Assembly: GCF_025790165.1 (NCBI RefSeq)
Contig: NZ_CP094970.1
Span: forward strand, 1-64,000
Origin: Solicola gregarius
GTDB lineage: Bacteria; Actinomycetota; Actinomycetes; Propionibacteriales; Nocardioidaceae
Length of the DNA: 64,000 bases
Direction: 5' to 3'
Shown here in pieces: positions 55,112 to 63,424 of this stretch. The notes under the pieces are model-generated. The model ran no database searches and was not told where the DNA came from. It worked only from the letters and a program-made list of their open reading frames with translations. Within the stretch, counting starts at the first letter, position 1; the number at the start of each line of letters is the position of its first letter. Position numbers and translations under genes: made by a program.

Positions 55112-55729
55112 CTACTGGGACTTCCAGTCCTTGAAGCCGATCGCGATCAGGCGCATCTGCCGTTTCGCCTGCTCGGCCACCTTCTGCTCGAGGTCCGGGC
55201 GCCCGGGCGGCACCTCGACGATGTCCTCGGCGGTGCCCACCATGTTGTTCACGAACAGCTTCGCCACCATCTGCACGTCGGCCGGAGTCCAGTCCTCGAT
55301 GTACGGGAAGCGCGCCAGGTCGACCGCCAGCTCGCTGACGAACAGCTCGAGCTCATGCCGAATGGCGTCGCGTACCTCGGCGACACCCCCGAACCGCTCG
55401 CGGGCGATGAACGCGAAGTGTTCGGGTCGCTCCTTGACCACCCGCACCAGGATCTCCGCAGAGGTCGCGATCACGTCGTCGAACGTACGCGGGTCGCGCC
55501 TCGCCTCGCGGGTCATCGCGCGCAGGGTCTCGAACGACTCGCCGACGAGCGCCAACCCCAGCTCGTGCATGCTCGCGAAGTGCCGATAGAAGGCGGTCGG
55601 CACGATGCCCGACGCGCGCGTCACCTGGCGCAGGCTGAGCCCGCCGAAGCCGTATTCGCCGGTGAGCTGGAGCGCAGCGTCCAGAATCACCCGACGGGTG
55701 CGCTCCTTCTGCTCCTGGCGGGTACGCAT
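55112..55729 (-). CDS. TetR family regulator, DesT-like
   Basis: A 205-aa TetR protein. The helix-turn-helix is ERTRRVILDAALQLTGEYGF, GLSLRQVTRASGIVPTAFYR, and the ligand domain has FAFIARERFGGVAEVRDAIR. Its layout, divergent from an oxidoreductase-desaturase gene pair, mirrors DesT of Pseudomonas, an acyl-CoA-sensing repressor of desaturase genes, and related mycobacterial regulators. ATG 55729 is used; the open frame to 55831 crosses the operator region. Two similar sites (55762-55775, 55845-55864) lie between it and the reductase gene. DesT-like function is inference from context. Confidence 0.87.
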   Translation of the reverse strand: MRTRQEQKERTRRVILDAALQLTGEYGFGGLSLRQVTRASGIVPTAFYRHFASMHELGLALVGESFETLRAMTREARRDPRTFDDVIATSAEILVRVVKERPEHFAFIARERFGGVAEVRDAIRHELELFVSELAVDLARFPYIEDWTPADVQMVAKLFVNNMVGTAEDIVEVPPGRPDLEQKVAEQAKRQMRLIAIGFKDWKSQ

Positions 55730-55761
55730 GGCCGACACCCTATCGATCCCCCAATTCTCGC

Positions 55762-55775
55762 TACACTTGTTCACT
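55762..55775. promoter_or_regulatory. Second DesT-like half-palindrome upstream of the TetR gene
   Basis: On the minus strand AGTGAACAAGTGTA, which agrees with 11 of 14 positions of the site at 55846. It lies 33-46 bp upstream of the regulator start, suiting self-control. Confidence 0.5.
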
Positions 55776-55844
55776 CGACGACGTGATGCGGGTCGCACTG
55801 CCCCACGTACGTTTGACCGCAGCCCGATCACTCGGCAGTATTCT

Positions 55845-55864
55845 CAGTGTACAAATGTTCACTG
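55845..55864. promoter_or_regulatory. DesT-like operator upstream of the reductase-desaturase operon
   Basis: CAGTGTACAAATGTTCACTG, a near-perfect palindrome (8 of 10 positions in each arm), 14 bp before the reductase GTG. It resembles the AGTGAAC...GTTnACT operator I recall for DesT, and it must overlap the promoter. Confidence 0.7.
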
Positions 55865-55877
55865 TCGGAGGTGCGAA

Positions 55878-56987
55878 GTGGCGCGGACCCGCTCCACGCG
55901 CGGACTAGCGCGTCGGCTGCTCGCGTCGTCGTTCGTCGATTCGCTGACGACTCCGCACAGCATCGACCGGTTCCTCGAGCATGTCCACCCCATGCTCACC
56001 GTCCACGACGTACGCGCGCGCGTCGTCGAGGTCACCCACGAGACCGGCCTCGCCAGCACGGTGGTGCTCGAGCCGAACGACGCCTGGGACCACTTCACCC
56101 CCGGCCAACACGTGCAGTTCGGCGTCGAGGTCGACGGCAAGCGCCGGATCCGCTGCTTCTCGGTCTCGAGCTCGGCGTACCGCGACGACGGCCGGTTCAG
56201 CGTGACGGTCAAGGTCCACCCCGACGGCTACGTCTCCCAGTTCCTCCGCCACGAGCTGCGCGCCGGGACACTCGTGCACCTGTCCCGCGCGGAGGGCGAG
56301 TTCGTCCTGCCCGCGACCGTGCCGGACGACCTGCTGCTGATCAGCGGCGGCAGCGGCGTCACGCCGGTCATGTCGATGCTGCGCAGCCTCCGCGACGGCG
56401 GCCACTCGCGGCCGGTGACCTTCCTGCACTACGCGCGTACGCGCGACGACGAGATCTTCGCGGCCGAGCTGGACGAGATCGAGGCGAGCTGCCCGTGGGT
56501 CACGATGGTGCGCGTCTACACCCGGACACCGCGCGGCCAAGACATCGAGGGACGCTTCAATGTCGACCACCTCAAGCACCTCGGCCACGATCCGGCCGAC
56601 ACACCGACGTACGTCTGCGGACCGGCCGGCCTGATTGCGGTCGTCCGCGACGCGTACGACGAGGCCGGCGCGGCCGAGCGCCTGCAGCTCGAGTACTTCA
56701 AGGTACCGACGATCGACCTCGACGCCGCAGACGCGACCGGCACGCTCACCCTGGACGACAGCAACCAGGAGGTCGACAACAGCGGCAACACCATCCTCGA
56801 GCAGGCCGAGGCGGCCGGCCTCACCCCGGAGTTCGGATGCCGCATGGGCATCTGTCACAAGTGCACTACCCGCAAGAAGTTCGGCGCCGTCCGCAATGTG
56901 ATCTCGGGAGAGGTACGCGCCGACACCGATGAGGAGATCACCATCTGCAACAACGTCCCCGTCGGCGACGTCTCCGTGGCGCTCTGA
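55878..56987 (+). CDS. Ferredoxin reductase with C-terminal 2Fe-2S domain, desaturase partner
   Basis: A 369-aa electron-transfer protein. The FAD domain (RIRCFSVSSSAYRDDGRFSV), the NAD(P)H domain (LLLISGGSGVTPVMSMLRSL, TYVCGPAGL) and a plant-type ferredoxin domain (FGCRMGICHKC, then ITICNN with the last Cys) follow one another. It should feed electrons to the desaturase encoded 43 bp downstream, as Rv3230c does for DesA3 in mycobacteria. GTG 55878 has GGAGG seven bases upstream. The operator at 55845-55864 precedes it. Confidence 0.92.
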   Translation: MARTRSTRGLARRLLASSFVDSLTTPHSIDRFLEHVHPMLTVHDVRARVVEVTHETGLASTVVLEPNDAWDHFTPGQHVQFGVEVDGKRRIRCFSVSSSAYRDDGRFSVTVKVHPDGYVSQFLRHELRAGTLVHLSRAEGEFVLPATVPDDLLLISGGSGVTPVMSMLRSLRDGGHSRPVTFLHYARTRDDEIFAAELDEIEASCPWVTMVRVYTRTPRGQDIEGRFNVDHLKHLGHDPADTPTYVCGPAGLIAVVRDAYDEAGAAERLQLEYFKVPTIDLDAADATGTLTLDDSNQEVDNSGNTILEQAEAAGLTPEFGCRMGICHKCTTRKKFGAVRNVISGEVRADTDEEITICNNVPVGDVSVAL

Positions 56988-57030
56988 CTCCCCGGCACCG
57001 CCACCGCCCACCACCATCAGGAGCCGAAGA

Positions 57031-58158
57031 ATGAGCCTCGCCACCGACCACAACATGGCCCCCGCGCCCCTCGTCGCCGAAGACGACCGCCGCGCGACGA
57101 TCGGCCTCGAGTACATGACGTACGAGGACCTCGAGGAGTTCGGCCGCGAGCTCGACGAGCTCCGCCAGGAGATCCTCGACGACCTCGGCCAGGAGGACGC
57201 CGACTACATCCGCCGGGTGATCAAGGTGCAGCGTGGCCTCGAGGTCGCGGGCCGCGGGCTGCTGTACTTCCCGTTCATCCCGCCCCTGTGGCTGCTCGGC
57301 GTCGGATCCCTGTCGTTGTCGAAGATCCTCGACAACATGGAGATCGGCCACAACGTCATGCACGGCCAGTACGACTGGATGAACGACCCGTCGCTGAACT
57401 CCAAGAGGTACGAGTGGGACATCGTCGACCCCGCCTCGAACTGGCAGTACCAGCACAACTTCCTGCACCACACGTACACGAACATCCACGGCAAGGACCG
57501 CGACATCGGGTACGGCCTGCTGCGCATCGACGAGGACCAGGAGTGGTCGCCGTACTACCTCGGCAACCCGCTGTACGCGTTCGTGCTGATGTTCATCTTC
57601 GAGTACGGCGTGATGTTGCACGACCTGGACGTCGACCGCGCGAAGGAGGGCCACGAGACCTGGGCCGAGTTCCGTGAGCGCAACCGCCCGGCGCTCCGCA
57701 AGGCCGGGCGCCAGCTCGCCAAGGACTACCTGATCTTCCCGGCGCTGTCCGGTCCGTTCTTCCTGTCGACGCTCGCCGGGAACGCGATCGCCAACGTCAC
57801 CCGCAACGTCTGGGCGTTCTGCGTGATCTTCTGCGGTCACTTCCCGGCCGACGTCGAGACGTTCCAGCAGCAGGACGCCGAGAACGAGACCCGCGGCCAG
57901 TGGTACCTGCGCCAGCTCCTCGGCTCGGCGAACATCTCCGGCTCGAAGCTGTTCCATCTGATGACCGGCAACCTGAGCCACCAGATCGAGCACCACATCT
58001 TCCCCGACATCCCGTCGCGCCGTTACCCGCAGGTCGCGGAGAAGGTGCGCGACATGTGCGAGCGGTACGGCCTGAAGTACAACACCGGGCCGTTGAGCAG
58101 GCAGCTCGGCAGCGTCGCGAAGAAGATCGTGAAGCTCGCGCTCCCGCCGCGCAAGTAG
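57031..58158 (+). CDS. Membrane fatty-acid desaturase
   Basis: A 375-aa acyl desaturase with the three His boxes of the di-iron membrane family: HNVMHGQYDW, HNFLHHTYTN and HQIEHHIFPD. Hydrophobic stretches (LLYFPFIPPLWLLGVGSLSL, YAFVLMFIFEYGVML) supply the membrane spans. It would introduce a cis double bond into an acyl chain, probably as the DesA3-like delta-9 enzyme, using the upstream reductase. ATG 57031 has AGGAG eight bases before it. A 26-bp hairpin follows 35 bp after the stop. Confidence 0.94.
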   Translation: MSLATDHNMAPAPLVAEDDRRATIGLEYMTYEDLEEFGRELDELRQEILDDLGQEDADYIRRVIKVQRGLEVAGRGLLYFPFIPPLWLLGVGSLSLSKILDNMEIGHNVMHGQYDWMNDPSLNSKRYEWDIVDPASNWQYQHNFLHHTYTNIHGKDRDIGYGLLRIDEDQEWSPYYLGNPLYAFVLMFIFEYGVMLHDLDVDRAKEGHETWAEFRERNRPALRKAGRQLAKDYLIFPALSGPFFLSTLAGNAIANVTRNVWAFCVIFCGHFPADVETFQQQDAENETRGQWYLRQLLGSANISGSKLFHLMTGNLSHQIEHHIFPDIPSRRYPQVAEKVRDMCERYGLKYNTGPLSRQLGSVAKKIVKLALPPRK

Positions 58159-58193
58159 ACGGCGTAGGGCTCCGCCGGCGCCGGATTTCGGCG

Positions 58194-58258
58194 CGCGTTC
58201 GGGTCTATGTGGCATCGGTTGACACCTATTGGACCGATGCCACATAGACCCGAACGCG
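58194..58258. terminator. 26-bp perfect inverted repeat after the desaturase gene
   Basis: Arms 58194-58219 and 58233-58258 are exactly complementary over 26 bp with a 13-bp loop. The arm contains GGTCTATGTGGCATCGGT. It stands between two same-strand genes, so it would end the desaturase transcript; no T-run is present. The length and perfection are unusual for a terminator. Confidence 0.6.
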
Positions 58259-58269
58259 GCGCACCTGCC

Positions 58270-58285
58270 GTTACCTTCTGGTAAC
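58270..58285. promoter_or_regulatory. Short palindrome upstream of the IorB-like gene
   Basis: GTTACC-TTCT-GGTAAC, 19 bp before the start at 58304. It is a candidate regulator site; no regulator gene is next to it. Confidence 0.4.
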
Positions 58286-58303
58286 CGTGTCGTTGAACCC
58301 TCT

Positions 58304-60583
58304 ATGACGCTCCCCCGGCGAACGTTCCTCGGGTACGTGCTCGGCGCGTCGACCCTCGTGGCCGCCGCCGACCTCGGACTCGCATCCACCGCCCGCGCGG
58401 AGATCCCCTCCGCGCCGCAACCGCCCGAGCTGTACGACCTCAACGACCTGCTGACGGACGCGGCGACGCCGACCGCCAACCTGATCACGGTCCGGATCAA
58501 CACCGACGGCACGGCGTCGTTCGCGCTGCCCCGCGCGGAGGTCGGCCAAGGCATCACCACGTCGACGGCGATGTTGATCGCCGAGGAGCTCGAGCTACCG
58601 GTCGACAAGGTGCGGGTCACCCTCGCCGATGCCAGGCCCGAGCTGCTGTTCAACCAGCTGACCGGCGGGTCGAACACCACGATCTCGACGTTCACGCCGA
58701 TCCGGGTCGCCGCGGCGATCGCCCGGCACGCCCTCCTCGAGGCGGCCGCGATCGTGCTCGGTGACACCGTCGACCGCCTGACCACCAAGTTGGGCGTGAT
58801 CGAGGCGCCCAACGGCACCAGCATCACGTACGGCGAGCTCGCGAATGCCGCGGCATCCGGCAAGACCCGACGCGTCGAGGTCGAGCTCAAGCCCCGCGAC
58901 GAGTTCAGCGTCATCGGCACCAGCCAGAATCGCCTCGACGCACGCGACGCCGTGACCGGGCGTAAGCGGTTCACCATGGACCTCGATGTACCCGATGCGC
59001 TGCCCGCGATGATCTGCCGTGCCCCGACGCTCAACGGCACGCCCAGCTATGTCCACAACCAGCGCGAGGTCGAGGCGATGCCGGGCGTCACCGACGTCGC
59101 GGTCGTACCCACCGGCGTCGCAGTACGCGCGCGCACGTTCGGCCAGTGCATCGACGCCGTACGCGCGCTGCGGGTCGACTGGCGTGGAGGCACCGCCGTC
59201 GGCAAGTCCGACCGTACGGTTCACCGCGAGCTCAAGGCGGCCGAGCTTCCGCTCGTCGTACCCGACGTCGACCCGCTCGCGCGAACCGTCGACGCGGAGT
59301 TCACGTTCTACTTCCGCAGCAACAGTGCGCTCGAGACGAACTGCGCCATCGCCGACGTACGTCCCGGAAGCGCGGAGATCTGGTCGGGGATGAAGTCGCC
59401 GATCGTCGCGCAGGAGGAGATCGCGGCGATGCTCGGGCTGCTCCCCACGGCCGTGACCGCACACGTCGTCGAGGGCGGCGGCTCGTTCGGGCGCAAGCTG
59501 TTCCACGACGCCGCGATCGAGGCCGCGCAGGTGTCGAAGGCGATGGGCAAGCCCGTCAAGCTGATGTGGCATCGCACCGACGACTCGCGGGCCGGCCGCG
59601 CGCACCCGATGGCCACGTCGCGCATCCGGGCAACGCATCTGCTCGGCAACGTCCTCACCTTCGAGCAGCGCCACACCAGCGTGAAGACCGATTTCGGCCA
59701 CGGCGTCGGCGAGATCATCACCGCGCTGGCGGCGCGGCTGCCGGTCGGCGATCTCGGGTTCAGCGAGACGATCTTCACCCTGACCCAGGAGGTGCCGTAC
59801 AACTTCGGCGTGGTCGATCAGCTGCTGAGCGAGGTCGACGGCGGCTTCAACACCGGCAGCATGCGCAACATCTACTCCCCCGACGTGTGCACGGCGCGCG
59901 AGCTCACCGTCGACCTGCTCGCCCGCAAACTCCGCAAGGACGCGTACGAGTTCCGCCGCGAGTTCGCCAAGAACAAGCGGCTGCGCACGGTGCTCGACAC
60001 GGCCGCCGAGGCCGGCGACTGGGGCCGCTCGATGCCGGCGAACACCGCACAGGGCATCGCGGTGCACAAGGAGTACAAGGGCCTCAACGCCGCGCTCGTC
60101 GAGATCGACTGCCGCCCGGAGACCGTCGACCGCGACATCCGGGACGGCGTCGGCGGACCCCGGGTGACCAAGGTCGTGATGGCCGTCGACGTCGGCCTCG
60201 CGATCAACCCGCGCGGGCTCGAGGCGCAGATGCAGGGCGGCATCATGGACGGCATCGCGCTGGCCCTGACGTCGAGTCTGCACCTCGACACCGGACACTT
60301 CCTCGAGGGCAGCTGGGACGACTACTTCTACACCCGGCAGTGGAACGTGCCGCCCGAGGTCGAGGTGATCGTGGTCGACTCCGGCGTCGAGCAGCCGGGC
60401 GGCGCCGGAGAGTTCGGCGTCGCGTCGACCTTCGCGGCGGTTGCCTGTGCGTACGCCCGGGCGACCGGCCGGGTGCCGTCCCATTTCCCGATCAACCACC
60501 GCGACCCGCTCGCGTTCGAGCCCAAGCCGACGATGCCGCCGATCCCGCAGTCGCCGACCGACGGCCTCGAGCACACGTACTGA
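58304..60583 (+). CDS. IorB-type molybdenum hydroxylase large subunit with Tat signal
   Basis: A 759-aa member of the isoquinoline 1-oxidoreductase beta-subunit family. The N-terminus MTLPRRTFLGYVLGASTL is a twin-arginine signal. Then come ALPRAEVGQGITTSTAMLIA, GGGSFGRKLFHDAAIEAAQV (cofactor), NTGSMRNIYSP, and QPGGAGEFGVASTFAAV with the catalytic Glu. It would oxidise an aldehyde or N-heterocycle outside the cytoplasm, carrying its iron-sulfur partner with it. ATG 58304 is supported by the Tat motif. The 2Fe-2S gene follows after 10 bp. No cytochrome or Tat-specific chaperone gene is next to it. Confidence 0.92.
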   Translation: MTLPRRTFLGYVLGASTLVAAADLGLASTARAEIPSAPQPPELYDLNDLLTDAATPTANLITVRINTDGTASFALPRAEVGQGITTSTAMLIAEELELPVDKVRVTLADARPELLFNQLTGGSNTTISTFTPIRVAAAIARHALLEAAAIVLGDTVDRLTTKLGVIEAPNGTSITYGELANAAASGKTRRVEVELKPRDEFSVIGTSQNRLDARDAVTGRKRFTMDLDVPDALPAMICRAPTLNGTPSYVHNQREVEAMPGVTDVAVVPTGVAVRARTFGQCIDAVRALRVDWRGGTAVGKSDRTVHRELKAAELPLVVPDVDPLARTVDAEFTFYFRSNSALETNCAIADVRPGSAEIWSGMKSPIVAQEEIAAMLGLLPTAVTAHVVEGGGSFGRKLFHDAAIEAAQVSKAMGKPVKLMWHRTDDSRAGRAHPMATSRIRATHLLGNVLTFEQRHTSVKTDFGHGVGEIITALAARLPVGDLGFSETIFTLTQEVPYNFGVVDQLLSEVDGGFNTGSMRNIYSPDVCTARELTVDLLARKLRKDAYEFRREFAKNKRLRTVLDTAAEAGDWGRSMPANTAQGIAVHKEYKGLNAALVEIDCRPETVDRDIRDGVGGPRVTKVVMAVDVGLAINPRGLEAQMQGGIMDGIALALTSSLHLDTGHFLEGSWDDYFYTRQWNVPPEVEVIVVDSGVEQPGGAGEFGVASTFAAVACAYARATGRVPSHFPINHRDPLAFEPKPTMPPIPQSPTDGLEHTY

Positions 60584-60593
60584 GGAGGGGCAG

Positions 60594-61070
60594 ATGCCTA
60601 CCCAGACCTTCCGGCTCAACGGCGAAGACGTATCGGTCGACGTCGAGGACGACGTCCGCCTGCTCTGGGTGCTGCGCGACATCCTTGGTGTCACCGGCCC
60701 GAAGTACGGCTGCGGCATCAACGTCTGCAAGGCGTGCACGTCCCACATCAACGGCAAGGCGTTCAACCCGTGCTCGGTACGCGTCGGCGACATCGCCGAT
60801 GACGACGAGGTGACGACGATCGAGGGCCTCGCCGACACCGTCGACGGCGACCTGCATCCGATGCAGGAGGCCTGGCTCGACATCGATGTCGCGCAATGCG
60901 GCTACTGCCAGCCCGGGCAGATCATGGCGGCGGTCGCCAAGGTACGGCAGGCGCAGTCCGAGGGGCGCGCGATCGCCGACACCGACCTCGACGAGATCCG
61001 CAACATCTGCCGATGCGGCACCTACCACCGCATTCGGGAGGCGATCAAGGCCGGCGCCGAGCGGATGTGA
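60594..61070 (+). CDS. IorA-type 2Fe-2S subunit
   Basis: A 158-aa subunit with YGCGINVCKACTSHING and CSVRVG for the first cluster and QCGYCQPGQ plus NICRCGTY for the second. The CQPGQ variant is typical of the IorA branch rather than of xanthine dehydrogenase. It has no signal of its own, so export would be by piggyback on the Tat-targeted large subunit. ATG 60594 follows GAGGAGGGG. Confidence 0.94.
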   Translation: MPTQTFRLNGEDVSVDVEDDVRLLWVLRDILGVTGPKYGCGINVCKACTSHINGKAFNPCSVRVGDIADDDEVTTIEGLADTVDGDLHPMQEAWLDIDVAQCGYCQPGQIMAAVAKVRQAQSEGRAIADTDLDEIRNICRCGTYHRIREAIKAGAERM

Positions 61071-61132
61071 GGCGCGCTCAGCCTTCTGGTCGCGCTCGTC
61101 GAGCCGCTCGTCCCTCGCTCTCTCCTCGCAGC

Positions 61133-62053
61133 TCAGCCGGCCGCGGTACGCCGGCACACCTCGTCCCACGGCGTCGGTTCGAGCCCGTACCTCTCCTCGG
61201 CCGCCGACGAGTCGAGTACGTACGGCCGGGTGAACATGTAGCTCATATCCATCAGCTCGCGCACCATCGGGTTGAACCGGCCGATGAGGCGCATCGTGCG
61301 CATCGGGAACGGCTTCACCGGTACGGGGCGCTTGCCGACGGCAGCCAAGACGTCGCCGAGGGCCTCGCTCTGGGTACGCGGCGCATTCGTCGGCGCATGC
61401 CAGACCCGACCCCAGGCATCGGCGTCGTCGGCGACCGCGGCGAGCGTACGCGCCATGTCGAGCACGTCGGTCCAGGAATGCGGCAGGTCCGGGTCGCCGA
61501 TCACCCGAACGCCCTTACCCGCCAGCGCCCGCGGGAGGTTGCGTGAGACATGTCCGTTCTTGCCGACACCCGTACCTACGTAGTCCGAGCCCCGCACCTC
61601 GACGACGCGCGCCTCACCCGCACGATGGGCGTCGAGCGCATCTGCCCACATCCCCGCGCGGATCAGGCCCTTCTTGTCCGTCGCGGCATCCGGGAGGTCC
61701 TCGACCATCGGCACGTCGACCGGTCCGTACGGATACAGGCTCGCGGCCGTCACCAGTACCGCTCCGGTCTTGCGCGCGGCACCCAGCAACGACGCCGCCA
61801 GCGGCGGCCACACGGCCTGCCAGGTCGTGTAGTCGCCGGGATTTGCGCAGTTGTAGAGGGCGACCGCGCCGTCGGTCAGCCGCGCCAGGCCGTCGCCGTC
61901 GGATGCGTCGGCGGCCACCCGGCTCACGTTCCGCGCTTCGACCCCGCGCCCCGAACGGGTTACGACGGTGACCTGCTTGTCCGCCGCCGCCAGCACGGTC
62001 GCGAGCTCGGTTCCCACCGGTCCCGCTCCGACGATCACGTGTTTGTCGCTCAT
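61133..62053 (-). CDS. NmrA/SDR-like NAD(P)-binding protein
   Basis: A 306-aa atypical short-chain dehydrogenase/epimerase. The dinucleotide motif is HVIVGAGPVGTELATVLAAA (GxxGxxG), then LYNCANP and AASLYPYGP-like segments as in extended SDRs. The strict Tyr-x-x-x-Lys is not evident, so it may be a sensor or weak reductase of the NmrA type. It is divergent from a TetR gene with a shared 127-bp control region and convergent with the IorA gene. The substrate is unknown. Confidence 0.85.
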   Translation of the reverse strand: MSDKHVIVGAGPVGTELATVLAAADKQVTVVTRSGRGVEARNVSRVAADASDGDGLARLTDGAVALYNCANPGDYTTWQAVWPPLAASLLGAARKTGAVLVTAASLYPYGPVDVPMVEDLPDAATDKKGLIRAGMWADALDAHRAGEARVVEVRGSDYVGTGVGKNGHVSRNLPRALAGKGVRVIGDPDLPHSWTDVLDMARTLAAVADDADAWGRVWHAPTNAPRTQSEALGDVLAAVGKRPVPVKPFPMRTMRLIGRFNPMVRELMDMSYMFTRPYVLDSSAAEERYGLEPTPWDEVCRRTAAG

Positions 62054-62068
62054 TTCCGCTCCTCAGGG

Positions 62069-62146
62069 TTTCGATGTTCAATACGAGAGCACTGATCTTG
62101 GTTGAGAGCATGGCACACGTTTCGACATTGAACAAGAGCACTGCTC
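62069..62146. promoter_or_regulatory. Two imperfect direct repeats in the reductase/TetR control region
   Basis: TTTCGA...GAGCACTGATC (62069-62097) and TTTCGA...GAGCACTGCTC (62120-62146), about 51 bp apart. CAAGAG and CTCTTG also face each other across 12 bp in the second. They are candidate operators for the adjacent TetR. Confidence 0.5.
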
Positions 62147-62180
62147 GCAACTCTTGCCGCTGCTCTCATCTTGGGGCACC

Positions 62181-62900
62181 ATGGCACGCATGACTACTGC
62201 TCCGTCCGCGCCTCGTACGGCTCGCGCGATCGCCCGCGAGCAGCTCACCCGCGCGATCCTCGATAGCGCCCGGCAGCAGCTTGCGAAGGTCGGTCCCGGC
62301 CAGCTCTCCCTGCGCGCCGTGGCCCGCGAGCTCGGCATGGCGTCGTCCGCGGTGTACCGGTACTTCGCGTCCCGCGACGAACTGCTCACCGCGCTCATCA
62401 TCGAGGCCTACGACGAGCTCGGTACCGCGACAGAACGTGCCGACGCGGGCGTGACCCGACGCTCGTCGTACGCGCTGCGCTGGGAGGAGGCGTGTCACGC
62501 CATCCGCGCCTGGGCAGTCGCGCATCCGCACGACTATGCGCTTCTCTACGGCTCACCCGTGCCCGGCTACGCGGCGCCGACCGACACCATCACTCCGGCC
62601 TTTCGCGTCACCCGCGTCATCACCGGCATCATGATCGACGCCTCTGCGGCCGGCGTACGCCCTGCGGCACCGCAGGTCCCGGTGTCGCGCCGGGCGCACA
62701 GCACGATCGCCGGGCTTCGGGAGCTCGCCGAGGGCGCCCTCGACGACGCGGCGGCACTCGCAATCCTGCGGGCCTGGTCCGTCGTGATCGGCACGTTGAC
62801 TCTCGAGCTGTTCGGACACATCGTCGGCGCCGTCGACGACTACGACGCGTACTTCGAGCACGTCGTCAAGCAGCTCGGGGTCGACCTGGGACTCCGCTGA
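62181..62900 (+). CDS. TetR family transcriptional regulator
   Basis: A 239-aa TetR protein with helix-turn-helix REQLTRAILDSARQQLAKVG, LSLRAVARELGMASSAVYRY and a TetR_C_33-like ligand domain (WAVAHPHDYALLYGSPVPGY). Start is ATG 62181 (MARMTTAPSAP) or ATG 62190. It is divergent from the NmrA-like reductase gene and the repeats between suggest it controls that gene and itself. Confidence 0.9.
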   Translation: MARMTTAPSAPRTARAIAREQLTRAILDSARQQLAKVGPGQLSLRAVARELGMASSAVYRYFASRDELLTALIIEAYDELGTATERADAGVTRRSSYALRWEEACHAIRAWAVAHPHDYALLYGSPVPGYAAPTDTITPAFRVTRVITGIMIDASAAGVRPAAPQVPVSRRAHSTIAGLRELAEGALDDAAALAILRAWSVVIGTLTLELFGHIVGAVDDYDAYFEHVVKQLGVDLGLR

Positions 62901-62976
62901 GCCCATTCGCTCGGGTACCAACAGGTAGGGCGCGAACGTGCTCAGCGGTGCGACCCGCTACCTCCGGCTCGATTGG

Positions 62977-62982
62977 TATCGT
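62977..62982 (+). promoter_or_regulatory. Extended -10 box of the 70-aa gene
   Basis: TGGTATCGT carries an extended TGn before TATCGT, which ends seven bases before the ATG at 62990. That spacing predicts a leaderless message. No -35 match is evident. Confidence 0.4.
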
Positions 62983-62989
62983 TGGCGCC

Positions 62990-63202
62990 ATGGCGATCAG
63001 TCGACATGAGATCAACAAGGACGTGCTGCAGCAGTCCGCCGAGGCGGCGACCCACACGGCCGCCGAGGTCGGGTCGATTCTGGTCAATGCCGTCCGCGAC
63101 ATCACCAGCTCCGTTGGCGATCTGGCCACCGAACTTTTCGAGATCCGCGAAGCAGCGGCGCGCGCCGAAAACGACAACCCTCCCGAAAACAGAAACGACT
63201 AG
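62990..63202 (+). CDS. Small helical protein of unknown function
   Basis: A 70-aa acidic, mostly helical protein (ISRHEINKDVLQQSAEAATH, EVGSILVNAVRDITSSVGDL). No signal or membrane segment. Its probable promoter has no leader. The stop TAG is part of the CTAG that flanks the mobile element at 63203-63396, so the insertion left the reading frame intact. The role is unknown. The longer open frame to 62492 is antisense to nothing conserved and is not used. Confidence 0.6.
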   Translation: MAISRHEINKDVLQQSAEAATHTAAEVGSILVNAVRDITSSVGDLATELFEIREAAARAENDNPPENRND

Positions 63203-63396
63203 GTCGTGTCTGCTTATGCCACGTCGATCAGTGAGCGGGTCTCCGCGCCCGATCGGTCCCCCAGCCGCAAGGCGGCCGGGAGGTGCCCCCATTCGCGCGG
63301 GAGCGACGTTGTAGTCGATTCTCCTTCGAGCGACCGTAACGGAGCCGGGCGGGATGCGGAGGCACGCGAGCCGGCGGGGCATAGGCAGACACGGCC
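63203..63396. mobile_element. MITE-like element, 194 bp, with CTAG target duplication
   Basis: The ends are 18-bp inverted repeats matching at 16 positions: GTCGTGTCTGCTTATGCC on the left and, read from the other strand, GCCGTGTCTGCCTATGCC on the right. CTAG flanks it at 63199-63202 and 63397-63400. It encodes no protein. The interior CCCCCAGCCGCAAGG / GGGAGGTGCCCCC resembles non-coding repeats I recall from actinobacterial genomes. GTCGTGTC-type ends resemble IS5-group termini. A full-length parent IS is not in the window. Confidence 0.7.
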
Positions 63397-63424
63397 TAGT
63401 TAAAAGTCATTCTCCCGTAGGGTC

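Noticed and set aside
56938-59040. Minus-strand open frame of 700 codons
   Set aside because: It is antisense to the desaturase with its three His boxes and to the IorB-type gene; no start signal or motif.
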